A DNA stretch of 64,000 bases from NCBI RefSeq assembly GCF_030646155.1, contig NZ_JAUTDN010000035.1, positions 1 through 64,000 of the forward strand, read 5' to 3'. Below are positions 51,252 through 60,000 of the stretch, one piece after another; position 1 is the first letter of the stretch, and every line of letters begins with the position of its first letter. The notes under the pieces were generated by a model, which did not search any database, was not told the origin of the DNA, and saw only the letters and a list, made by a program, of their open reading frames with translations. Both the position numbers and the translations under genes were made by a program. This DNA is from Conexibacter sp. CPCC 205762 (GTDB taxonomy: Bacteria > Actinomycetota > Thermoleophilia > Solirubrobacterales > Solirubrobacteraceae).

Positions 51252-51962
51252 TCACGCGCCGCGCGGCAGGCGCAGCGCGTAGCCGACGCCGCGGACCGTC
51301 TGGATCAGCGGCGGGCCGAAGGCGTCGAGCTTCTTGCGCAGGTAGCTGATGTAGGTCTCCAGCACGCGCGCGTCGCCGCCGAAGTCGTAGCTCCAGACGT
51401 GCTCCAGCAGCTGCGCCCGCGTCAGCACGCGGCGCGGGTTGAGCATCAGATAGCGCAGCAGCCGGTACTCGGTCGCGGTCAGGTCGATGAAGTGGCCGTC
51501 GCGCGTCACCTCGCGCGCGTCGTCGTCGAGCTCGACGTCCTCGAACACGAGTCTGCTCGACTCCGCCTCGGCGGCGCCGCTGCGGCGCAGGATCGCCCGC
51601 ACGCGCGCGACCAGCTCCTCGAGGCTGAACGGCTTCGTCACGTAGTCGTCGCCGCCGAGCGTCAGGCCGCGCACTCTGTCGTCGGTCGCGTCGCGCGCGG
51701 TCAGGAAGATGATCGGCACCTTCGCGCGCTCGGCGCCGAGCCGTCTGGCGACGTCGAAGCCCTCCATGTCGGGCAGCATCACGTCGAGCAGCATCAGGTG
51801 CGGGCGGAACTCGCGCACCTGCGCCAGCGCCTCCGCGCCGGTCGCCGCCGACGCCACCTCGAAGCCCTGGTACTTCAGGGCCATCGAGATGACGTCGACG
51901 ATGTTGGGCTCGTCGTCGACGACGAGGACGCGATGCGCGGACTGCTCGCCTGTGGCGGTCAT
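51252..51962 (-). CDS. OmpR-family response regulator
   Basis: A 236-aa regulator. Receiver (about 10-125) with VVDDEPN, phospho-Asp60 in LMLLDVMLPDMEG, Thr in FLTARD and Lys in VTKPF. The winged-helix domain (about 140-232) has LTATEYRLLRYLMLNPRRVL and ETYISYLRKKLD. ATG 51962 is chosen; ATG 52028 overlaps the GT39 stop (ATGA) and would add 22 residues. It may bind the 11-bp tandem repeat in front of the GT39 gene. Confidence 0.92.
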   Translation of the reverse strand: MTATGEQSAHRVLVVDDEPNIVDVISMALKYQGFEVASAATGAEALAQVREFRPHLMLLDVMLPDMEGFDVARRLGAERAKVPIIFLTARDATDDRVRGLTLGGDDYVTKPFSLEELVARVRAILRRSGAAEAESSRLVFEDVELDDDAREVTRDGHFIDLTATEYRLLRYLMLNPRRVLTRAQLLEHVWSYDFGGDARVLETYISYLRKKLDAFGPPLIQTVRGVGYALRLPRGA

Positions 51963-52024
51963 CGGTCCAGTATCCCCACTCAAGCTGGGAAGTTCCTGAG
52001 TGTGAGCTGTGGCGCGCAGCGCGC

Positions 52025-54163
52025 TCATGAGCCGAGCGCCTTCAGCGCCGCCGCCTTGCCCTGCAGGTCGTAGAGCCCGCTGACGCTCGTCTGCGTGCCG
52101 ACCCGGGCCGCGGCGGTCAGCGCCGTCTCCGAGCCGGCGCGGCCGTCGTTGCCGATCCCGCCGCCGCCGAAGCCGCCGCTGGTGCTGTCGCTGGAGATCA
52201 CCCAGCGGACCTTGCCGCTGGCGACGGCGTTGGCGAGCCAGTCGATCGAGACGGTCGACTCGCGGCCGGAGAAGCCGCCGATGCCGGCGACGCTCGCGCC
52301 CGACTGGATGATCGACGCCGAGGCACCCGACTGGCTGGCGATCGCGATCGTGCCGCCGCCGTGGCTCTTGACGTAGGCGAGCGCCTCGGTCAGGTCCTCG
52401 CCGCCGAACATGCCGCCGGCGCCGCCGCCCGGTCCGCCCATGCCGCCGGCCTGGCCGCTCTGGGTCGTGCCGCTCTGGGTCGTGCCGGTGCTGCCCTGCT
52501 GCGTCATGCCGGGAGGTCCGCCGAAGCCGCCGCCGCCCTGCTGGCTCATCCCAGGGGGGCCGCCTCTGCCGCCGGGGCCGCCGCCCGGCCCGCCGCCCAT
52601 GCCCGCGCTCGCGGGGCCGCCGGCGGGGAAGGTCGAGCTGGTCGCGTGGCCGAGCGTCTGGAAGGACCATGACGCCGGCGCGAACAGCAGCAGCGCCAGC
52701 ATCGCCGCCAGCACCGCGTTGCGGATCCGCGTCGTCACGCCCGGCAGCGCCAGCGCCACCAGCGTCGCGGTCGCGCCGACGCCGACGAGCGGCGCCAGCC
52801 AGCCCATGTCGCCGCTGGAGTGGAGCACGGCGAGCGTCGTGATCGCACCGCCGGCGACGGCCGCGGCGCCGACGATCCGGCCGCGCACGCCGCCCTCCAG
52901 CACCAGCCCGGCCGCCGCGCCGACGAGCGCGGCCGCGAACGGCGCCAGCGCCGAGACGTAGTAGGGGTGGAAGATGCCCTGCGCGAAGCTGAACGCGACC
53001 GCGCTGGTGGCGAAGGCGCCGCCGACCGCGATCAGCCAGCCGCTGCGCGCGTCGCTGCGCTTCAGCCGCGTCGCGACGAGCAGGCCGAGGCCGCCGACGA
53101 CGGCGACGCCGAGGATCCAGCCGACCTGGCCGCCGAGCGAGCTGCCGAGCAGTCGCAGCGGGCCGCTGTCGCCGCCGAAGACGGAGCCGGCGCCGCCGCC
53201 TCCGCCGCCCGGACCGCCGCCGGCGCCGCCGCCCGGTCCGCCGGCCTGGCCGTCGAGCCGGCCGAGGCCGTTGTAGTCCATGATCAGCGACCAGATCGAG
53301 TTGTCGGTCGAGCCGCCGACCCACGGGCGGTCGGCCGCCGGGGTCAGCCACACGAGCACCGGCCAGGCGAGCCCGACGACCGCCAGCGCGATCCCGCCGA
53401 GCGTCAGCTGGCGGGCGGCGTCGAGCAGGCCGCGGCCGCGCGGGGCGATCCACATCCACGCCAGCGCGATGCCGGGCACGACCAGCAGCGCCGCGCCCAT
53501 CTTCGTCTCAAAGCCGAGCCCGACGGCGACGCCGGAGAGGACGATCCACTTCGTGCGGCCGTCCTGCAGGCCGCGCACGAGGAACCAGATCGCGGCGACC
53601 GAGCAGAGCACGAGCAGCGCATCCGGGTTGTTGTGGCGCGAGATCGCGACGGTGACCGGCGTCAGCACGAGCGCGAGGCCGCCGACGAAGCCGGCGACAC
53701 GACCGAAGGAGCGCCGCACGAGGTCGTAGGTGAGGGCGGCGCTCGCCATCCCCATCAGCGCCTGCGGCACGAGGATCGGCAGCGAGCTGTAGCCGAACAG
53801 CCGCACCGACAGCGCCTCGACCCAGAGCGCCATCGGCGGCTTGTCGACGGTCATCAGCCCGCTGCTGTCGAACGAGCCGTAGAGGAAGTCGTGCCAGCTC
53901 GTCGACATCGAGCGGACGGCGGCGCTGTAGTAGTCGTTGGCCCAGCCGTTGCGGCTGAGCGCCCACAGGTAGAGGACGGCGGCGAGCGCCAGCAGCCCGA
54001 GCAGCTCGGGGCGGCGCCGCAGCGCGTCGAGGAGGGCCAGGCCGCGGTCGCGCGCGGAGGGACGGGCGGCGTCCGCCGGGGCGGCGCCGGCCGGCGCACC
54101 GCGCCCGCCGACGCTGCCGGCGGCGGCGCCGGCGTGTTCGAGCTTCGCTGGATTCGGTCGCAT
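52025..54163 (-). CDS. Glycosyltransferase family 39 (ArnT/PMT-like) membrane protein with Gly-rich inserts
   Basis: A 712-aa protein with about 11-12 transmembrane helices, first at about 58-76. The outer loop 1 has NDYYSAAVRSM and GLMTVDKPPMALW, the GT39 active-site region. Two low-complexity inserts are present: Gly/Ala (about 303-327) and Gly/Pro/Met/Gln with repeated GPPGMxQQG (about 510-587). The C-terminal soluble domain has TEALAYVKSHGGGTIAIASQ. It would transfer sugars from lipid-linked donors at the outer face. First gene of the operon with the two-component genes. Confidence 0.88.
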   Translation of the reverse strand: MRPNPAKLEHAGAAAGSVGGRGAPAGAAPADAARPSARDRGLALLDALRRRPELLGLLALAAVLYLWALSRNGWANDYYSAAVRSMSTSWHDFLYGSFDSSGLMTVDKPPMALWVEALSVRLFGYSSLPILVPQALMGMASAALTYDLVRRSFGRVAGFVGGLALVLTPVTVAISRHNNPDALLVLCSVAAIWFLVRGLQDGRTKWIVLSGVAVGLGFETKMGAALLVVPGIALAWMWIAPRGRGLLDAARQLTLGGIALAVVGLAWPVLVWLTPAADRPWVGGSTDNSIWSLIMDYNGLGRLDGQAGGPGGGAGGGPGGGGGGAGSVFGGDSGPLRLLGSSLGGQVGWILGVAVVGGLGLLVATRLKRSDARSGWLIAVGGAFATSAVAFSFAQGIFHPYYVSALAPFAAALVGAAAGLVLEGGVRGRIVGAAAVAGGAITTLAVLHSSGDMGWLAPLVGVGATATLVALALPGVTTRIRNAVLAAMLALLLFAPASWSFQTLGHATSSTFPAGGPASAGMGGGPGGGPGGRGGPPGMSQQGGGGFGGPPGMTQQGSTGTTQSGTTQSGQAGGMGGPGGGAGGMFGGEDLTEALAYVKSHGGGTIAIASQSGASASIIQSGASVAGIGGFSGRESTVSIDWLANAVASGKVRWVISSDSTSGGFGGGGIGNDGRAGSETALTAAARVGTQTSVSGLYDLQGKAAALKALGS

Positions 54164-54184
54164 GACCGAGCATGCTGCGACCGC

Positions 54185-54206
54185 ACCCTGGGAGCAACCT
54201 GGGAGC
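54185..54206 (-). promoter_or_regulatory. Tandem 11-bp repeat, candidate response-regulator site
   Basis: ACCCTGGGAGC and AACCTGGGAGC abut (plus strand) with one mismatch, ending 22 bp upstream of the GT39 start. OmpR-type regulators bind such 10-11-bp direct repeats, so autoregulation by the downstream regulator is likely. Confidence 0.6.
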
Positions 54207-54303
54207 GCCCCGAGCGCTCGCCGGGACCGGCCCGCGACGACTCTCATCGAACGCTGAGAAAGCGGCAAGCGTCTCTTCAGGTGCGTGCGGGAAGGTTGTC
54301 GCC

Positions 54304-54636
54304 GTGACCTCCACAGTGACGAGAAACCAGACGTCGCTCCCCTCGCTGAAGGCGCTCTACGCCGACGAGGCCCGCCGCCGCTCGCGCGAGCGCGACCTCG
54401 GGCTGTGGTGGAGAGCGCACGACGGCTCGACCTACCGCGCCGCCTGGATCGAGGAGACGCAGGAGCTGTACACGGTCCGCCATCTCGACGGCGAGGGCCA
54501 CGGCGGCGGGGTGCGGATCCTCGGCCGCGTGCCGGCCGACGGCGTCGAGCGCGCGCTCAGAGGCTGGAGCGGCGTCTGCGGCAGCGAGTCGTCGTACGAG
54601 TGGCTCTGCTGGCAGGTGCGCCGCATCAAGGCTTAG
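54304..54636 (+). CDS. Hypothetical protein, small
   Basis: A 110-aa protein of no family known to me. It is charged at the N-terminus (ALYADEARRRSRERDLG), then beta-rich (YRAAWIEETQELYTVRHLD, VRILGRV) and ends in two tryptophan-containing stretches (LRGWSGVCG, YEWLCWQVRRIKA) with two cysteines. GTG 54304. It is divergent from the GT39 operon and precedes the MFS gene. Confidence 0.7.
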   Translation: MTSTVTRNQTSLPSLKALYADEARRRSRERDLGLWWRAHDGSTYRAAWIEETQELYTVRHLDGEGHGGGVRILGRVPADGVERALRGWSGVCGSESSYEWLCWQVRRIKA

Positions 54637-54671
54637 AGTCCGCCCATCCCGACACGGAGGTGGGCGGCCCC

Positions 54672-56219
54672 ATGGCCAACCGTAGAGCTGTGCTGATCGC
54701 GATGATCTTCGCGGTCGCGATGATGTTCATCGACCAGACGATCGTCGTCCTCGCGGTCCCCGACCTCCAGCACGACCTCGGCGTCACGGCGACCGGCGCG
54801 CAGTGGATCCTCAACGGCTACCTGCTGGCGCTGTCGGCGCTGTTCGCGCTCGGCGGCAAGCTCGCCGACGTGCTCGGCCACCGCCGCATGGTGCTCGTCG
54901 GCGTGATCGCCTTCGCGACCTTCTCCGCCCTCTGCGGCGCGACGCCGACCGGCGACATCGGCGAGGCGTGGATGATCTTCTTCCGCGTCCTGCAGGGCGC
55001 CAGCGCCGCGCTGCTGTTCCCGGCCGCGCTGGCGATCGTCGTCGCCGCCTATCCGGTGCGCGAGCGCGGCAAGGCGCTGGCGCTGTTCTTCGCCGCCTCC
55101 GGCGGCCTGACCGCGGTCGGCCCGCTCGCCGGCGGCTACCTGACCGAGTGGACCTGGCGCGCGATCTTCTGGATCAACGTGCCGGTCGCGATCATCGCGG
55201 TGGTCCTGACGCTGCGCGCGAAGATCCCCGACACGCGCCATCCGGCGAAGATCGACTACCGCGGCGCGGTGCTGATCTCGGCCGCGATGGGCCTCGTCGT
55301 GCTCGGCCTGCAGCAGGCCGGCGTGTGGGGCTGGGACGATCCGCGCACGTGGGCCTGCATCGTCGTCGGCCTGCTGCTGCTCGTCGGCTTCGTGCTCAAC
55401 CAGCTGCGCGTCCCGAACCCGCTGATCGAGATGCGGATCTTCCTGCAGCGCGCCTTCAGCGCCGACAACGTCGTGCTGTTCCTCATATCGGCCGTGTTCG
55501 TGCCGCTGTTCTTCTTCGCCAGCGTCTACGCGCAGGCGTCGCTGGGCGAGGACGCCAGCTCGGCCGGCGTCTACCTCCTCTACTTCTTCCTCGGCTTCGC
55601 CGTCGCCTCGCAGATAGGCGGGCGGATCCTCGACGAGCGCGGCGCGAAGCCGTCGGTCGTGATCGGCTGCATCGTCGCGGCGGCCGGCTTCGTGCTGTGG
55701 GGCCGGTCGCTGCCGGACATGGAGCTGTCGAGCCAGTGGTACTGGATCGTGCTCGCCGGCGCCGGGATGGGGCTCGTGCTCGGCCCGGTCAGCACCGACG
55801 CCGTCAACCGCGCGCCGAGAACGAGCTACGGCGAGGTCACCGGCATCACGCAGACGGTGCGCAACTTCGGCGCCTCGCTCGGGCTGGCGATCATGGGCTC
55901 GGTGTTCGTGACCGAGAACGTCCGCCGCGTCACCGACACGCTCGAGGCGAGAGGGCTGCCGGCGGCGAGAGCGGAGGCGATCGCGCACTCGCTCTCCAGC
56001 GCCAACGCGGCCAGCTCCGGCGGCGGTGGCGGCGGGGCCGACAGCGCGATCTATCAGGCGGTCCAGCTCGACATCGCGCACTCGACGCAGGTGATCGCGT
56101 TCGCGATGGCGGGGATCATGGTCGTCGCGTTCGTCGTCGCGAGAATCGGGATGCCGAGAGGGCGCGTCGAGGAGCAGATACTCGCCGACGAGGATCCGGA
56201 GCCGGCCGCGGCGGGCTGA
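54672..56219 (+). CDS. MFS transporter, DHA2 family (14 transmembrane helices)
   Basis: A 515-aa drug/proton antiporter-type protein. Motifs: helix 1 FIDQTIVVLAVPDL (motif D1), GGKLADVLGHRRMVLVG (motif A), RVLQGASAALLFPAALAIV (motif B), GPLAGGYLTEWTWRAIFWIN (motif C and WR..F/N). Fourteen helices are predicted, with a Ser/Gly-rich loop GGGGGGADS near the end. GGAGG lies about 12 bases before ATG 54672. It is followed by a hairpin and then the iron-box sites, so it is probably not in the haem operon. Substrate unknown; export of a siderophore is possible but unsupported. Confidence 0.92.
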   Translation: MANRRAVLIAMIFAVAMMFIDQTIVVLAVPDLQHDLGVTATGAQWILNGYLLALSALFALGGKLADVLGHRRMVLVGVIAFATFSALCGATPTGDIGEAWMIFFRVLQGASAALLFPAALAIVVAAYPVRERGKALALFFAASGGLTAVGPLAGGYLTEWTWRAIFWINVPVAIIAVVLTLRAKIPDTRHPAKIDYRGAVLISAAMGLVVLGLQQAGVWGWDDPRTWACIVVGLLLLVGFVLNQLRVPNPLIEMRIFLQRAFSADNVVLFLISAVFVPLFFFASVYAQASLGEDASSAGVYLLYFFLGFAVASQIGGRILDERGAKPSVVIGCIVAAAGFVLWGRSLPDMELSSQWYWIVLAGAGMGLVLGPVSTDAVNRAPRTSYGEVTGITQTVRNFGASLGLAIMGSVFVTENVRRVTDTLEARGLPAARAEAIAHSLSSANAASSGGGGGGADSAIYQAVQLDIAHSTQVIAFAMAGIMVVAFVVARIGMPRGRVEEQILADEDPEPAAAG

Positions 56220-56230
56220 GCGGGTCGGCC

Positions 56231-56259
56231 CGCGGCGGCGCCCAAGCGGCGCCGCCGCG
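56231..56259 (+). terminator. Hairpin terminator after the MFS gene
   Basis: 12-bp perfect arms CGCGGCGGCGCC and GGCGCCGCCGCG with loop CAAGC, 12 bases past the stop. No U-tract. Confidence 0.55.
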
Positions 56260-56366
56260 GCAGCGGAGCGCGGCGCCGCCACCGGGGCGCGGCCGCCGCA
56301 TCGCGCGCACGCTGCACCGGATCGCACGCCGTGATGCGACGGGAACCGGTGGCGCGCGCTCCAAAG

Positions 56367-56380
56367 TTAGGGTACCCTCA
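56367..56380. promoter_or_regulatory. Iron-box-like operator, copy A of a tandem pair
   Basis: TTAGGGTACCCTCA, 14 bp, with the core palindrome AGGGTACCCT. The second copy starts 16 bp further on. Upstream of the neocarzinostatin-like gene. Confidence 0.75.
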
Positions 56381-56382
56381 CG

Positions 56383-56396
56383 TTAGGGCGCCCGAA
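56383..56396. promoter_or_regulatory. Iron-box-like operator, copy B of a tandem pair
   Basis: TTAGGGCGCCCGAA, same architecture as copy A. Two dimers could bind side by side. It ends 81 bp before the start codon. Confidence 0.75.
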
Positions 56397-56477
56397 CTCA
56401 AAACGGCGGATCGAAAGACCGCCAACCAGGGGGTGCGGCCGCATGGTCGCAGCCACGATATTCAGAGGGGAAAACGC

Positions 56478-56948
56478 ATGTTGAATGCAGCGTTCAAGGG
56501 TCTGGGCAGACCCGTCGCGTCGGTCGCAGTCGCCGCCGCCATGCTGTTCGCGGGCGCCTCGGCCGCGTCGGCCGCGTCGATCACGGTCACGCCGAACAGC
56601 GGCCTTGCCGCGTCCGACACCGTCGTCGTCGGCGGCAGCGGCTTCGCCGCCAGCACCACCTACCGCGCGGGCCAGTGCTCGAACAGAGCCTACGGCGTGA
56701 TCGGCGTCCCGGCCTGCGGCCCGTTCACCGACGTCAGCACCGACCCCAGCGGCAGCTTCACGGGGCTGAGACTGGCCGTCACGAAGAGAGTGACGAACGT
56801 CCACGCCGGTCTCGGGGCGCCGATAGGAACCGGGCAGCCGGCGACGTTCAACTGCCTCGGCTCCAGCGGCGACCAGTGCGCGATCTGGATCGTCGCCCAC
56901 ACCGGCACGCCGTCGGTGCTGGCCAGCGCCAACATCCTGTTCAGCTAG
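56478..56948 (+). CDS. Secreted neocarzinostatin-fold protein
   Basis: A 156-aa exported protein. Signal peptide about 1-33 (ASAASA). The mature part follows the neocarzinostatin/macromomycin apoprotein pattern: ITVTPNSGLAASDTVVVGG, YRAGQC, a second Cys in VPACGPF, TDPSGSFTG, and C-terminal NCLGSSGDQCAIWIVA with ANILF at the end. Four cysteines fit the two disulfides of the family, which holds a hydrophobic ligand in a beta-barrel cleft. In the enediyne makers the ligand is the chromophore; beside HtaA genes I infer haem or another hydrophobic ligand. GAGGGGAAAA precedes ATG 56478. Four of five arginines use AGA. Confidence 0.82.
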   Translation: MLNAAFKGLGRPVASVAVAAAMLFAGASAASAASITVTPNSGLAASDTVVVGGSGFAASTTYRAGQCSNRAYGVIGVPACGPFTDVSTDPSGSFTGLRLAVTKRVTNVHAGLGAPIGTGQPATFNCLGSSGDQCAIWIVAHTGTPSVLASANILFS

Positions 56949-56962
56949 TTCCCGTCGCATCG

Positions 56963-56986
56963 GGCGCCCGTCAGCTGACGGGCGCC
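56963..56986 (+). terminator. Perfect 24-bp palindrome between the neocarzinostatin-like and HtaA genes
   Basis: Arms GGCGCCCGTCAG and CTGACGGGCGCC, no spacer, followed by TGCTCTCTCCCCC. It begins 15 bases after the first gene and may act as a partial terminator that lowers expression of the giant gene behind it. Best folded RNA has a 10-bp stem and AGCT loop. Confidence 0.65.
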
Positions 56987-57022
56987 TGCTCTCTCCCCCA
57001 TCCCCCGTTCGAAGGCAGGTCG

Positions 57023-60000
57023 ATGCCCCCGATCACCCGCAGCTTCCGCTCCAGGGCCGCCGCGGCGCGCCGCCGCCTGCTCGCTGCGGTCACGCTCGCG
57101 ACAGCGACGGCCGCCGCGCTCGCCGGCGCAGCCGCCCCGGCCGGCGCGACCGAGCACCAGATCGCCAGCGGCCACCTGACCTGGGGGATCAAGGAGAGCT
57201 GGCGCAGATACATCGGGACCGGCACGACCGTCGACGGCGGCGCCCAGATCGACGGCTGGGTCGGCAGCGGCGACACGGCCTACCCGACCACGTTCACCTT
57301 CCCGGTCGCCGCCGGCACGTACGACGACGTGACGCGCTCGACGCGGCTGAGACTGTCCGGCTCGGTTCACTTCCAGTCGTGGTGCGGCCTCGTCGAGCCT
57401 GGCAAGTGCGCGCTCGACACGAGATTCTCCGACCTCGAGCTGACGATCGACCCCGTCGAGCAGGTGCTGCGCGGCACCCACGTCGGCTATTCGCGCAGCG
57501 ATCCCGGCGGCGCGCTGCACGTCGACAGAGACGTCGTGCTGGCGACGTACGACATCAGCGGCGCGACAACCGACTTCAGCGGCGGTCAGAGCAGCTGGAC
57601 GGGGCTGCCGACGGTCGCCGGCCCGGGCTTCAACATCTACGCCGAGAGCACGCTCGTCGACACCACGTCGTTCGCGTACAGCGGCCCCGGCGGCCTGCCG
57701 GATCTCGCCGAGCACTGGGACACGGCCGGGGCGCCCGGCCTCAGAGCGGGCGCAGCGTGGCTCGGCGACGCCGACAGCGCGGCCCGCGCGCTGCATCCCT
57801 CGACGCAGCAGCCCGTCGTCCACACGGTCGATCTCGCCGGCGTCGGCACGTCGACCGCGAGACTGGTCGTCGCCGCACGCGACGCGAGAACGCTCGACGC
57901 CGTCGGCGCGCCGTTCACGTGGTCGTTCCCGGCCGCGTCCGCGAGCGACGAGCAGCTGCTGCGGACCGCGTTCGACCCGGCCACCGACACCGTCTTCTTC
58001 GTCACCTCCCACGACGGCGCGACGCACGACGAGACGACCGTCCGCGCGGCGACCTGGAACAGCGCCTCGCAGAGCTACGACGTCAGCGAGCTGGGTTCGC
58101 TCGGGGCGATGCCGGACGTCTACAGACGCGTCGAGGGGATCGTCTGGAACCCCGTCAGAGCAGAGCTCGCGGCGGTCGCCTGGGCGCCCGGCGGCAGCGA
58201 CGCCTACGAGCAGGACGCGCTCCACCGCTTCACGCGCGACGGGGCCGGCTGGAGACACGTGCAGACGCCGCTGCGGCTGCCCTCCGGCGGCGCCTTCGCC
58301 GGCGCGACCGACGTCTACAGCCCGCTCACGACGCTCTCCTTCAAGACCGCCGACGTGACGCCGCTGGCGGTCGCCAGAGACGGCTCCTACGTCGTCGCGC
58401 CGGCGAACGGCATGGCGGTGACCAGCGCCGGCGAGCAGTACTACCCGGCGCTCCACCTGTCCGTCGGCGGCGACGGCAGAGCGACCGTCGCCGCGATCGC
58501 CGGCACGACGACTCCGCGGACGTTCCTCGGGCTCTACTTCGGCTTCTCGTCGCTCACGCGCGCCGCCGACGGCTCGCTGCTGCTGCACAACTCCGACCAG
58601 GTGATGGACGGGTACGTGCGCATCGACGTCAGCAGCGGCAGAGCGAGCGCGCTCGGCCCGATCGTCGACGCTCCGGGCGACGCCTTCCCGCCATACGAGA
58701 TGAGCGGCTTCGCCAACTCGCTGGCGGCCGATCCCACGAACGGGATCACCTGGGCGACCGACACCTTCACGACCGAGGGCTTCAGACTCGACGCCATCGG
58801 CGGCGACGACAGGCTGATCGGCCGCTACCGCTTCGACGAGTTTCCGGCCGCGGGCGGCGACGGCGCCTTCGGCCGACTCGCGATCGGGCCCGACAGCGCC
58901 GTCTACCTGCCGATACAGCAGGCCGGCAGCGGCCGGCTCGGCTACCGCCGGCTCGCGTTCACGGGGTTCGTCCCGACCGTCACGACGCAGCCGCAGGACA
59001 GAACGGTCACGCTCGGCGTCGGCGAGAGCGAGGAGAGCACCGGCTTCGCGATCGCGGTCGCGGACGGCGACGACGTGATCCGCTGGCAGGCGAAGCGGCC
59101 CGGCGAGAGCAGATTCGCCGACGTCGCCGGCGCGACCGGGACGACGCTGATGGTCGCCGCGAGAGCGACCTCGAACGGCACCCGCTACCGCGCCGTCGTC
59201 GGCAACGCCGCCGGCAGCGTCGCCTCCGACGAGGCGCTGCTGACGGTCGACCACGCGCCGGCGCTCGTCACCGACGTCGCCAACCGGACCGTCACCGAGG
59301 GCGCCGACGCGCTCTTCGCCGTCGGCGCCGGCGGCAACCCGGAGCCGGTCGTGACGTGGCAGCGGCGCGTCGGCGGCTACTGGGAGGCGATCGCGCCCGA
59401 CGACGACAACTTCCTCGTCAACGGCCCGTCGCTGGTCGTCAAGCAGACGAACGTCGACCAGAGCGGCTCGCTCTTCCGCGCGAAGCTCGTCAACAGCGTC
59501 GCGACCGTCTACTCGCGCGCGGCGACGCTGACGGTCACCGCGAGAGCGACGATCCCGGCCGGCGGGCTGGCGAACGTGACGCTCGACTGGAGCGGCAACG
59601 ACGAGATCCAGCGGACGCCGCCGTTCGGCGGCAGCAACTACCTCTCGGCCGGCGTCTCCGACGGCAGCGAGGCGACCTATGCGAGCGCCGCCGGCAACGT
59701 GCAGGTCTTCCACGTCGCCGCCGACGGCGCCGAGACGCTGGAGTCGTGGACGGGGCGCGCCGCCCACACCAGAGACGGCGGCAGCCAGCTCGTGCGGCTC
59801 TACGACGGCCGCGCGACGGCGACCGCGGGCGGCGGCGCGACGGTCGTCTGGGACGGCGACTTCAGCGTCAACTTCTACGGCGGCCTGGTGCCGTTCACGA
59901 TCTCCGACCCGCGCCTGACGGTCGCCGCCGACGGCACCGGCACGCTCACCGGCGACCTCTCCGGCTACGCCTCGACGCAGGCCGACCCGACGAGACGGTC

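Noticed and set aside
54672-56219. MFS transporter as part of the haem locus (siderophore exporter)
   Set aside because: It lies upstream of the iron-box sites and is separated by a hairpin; no sequence feature ties it to iron.
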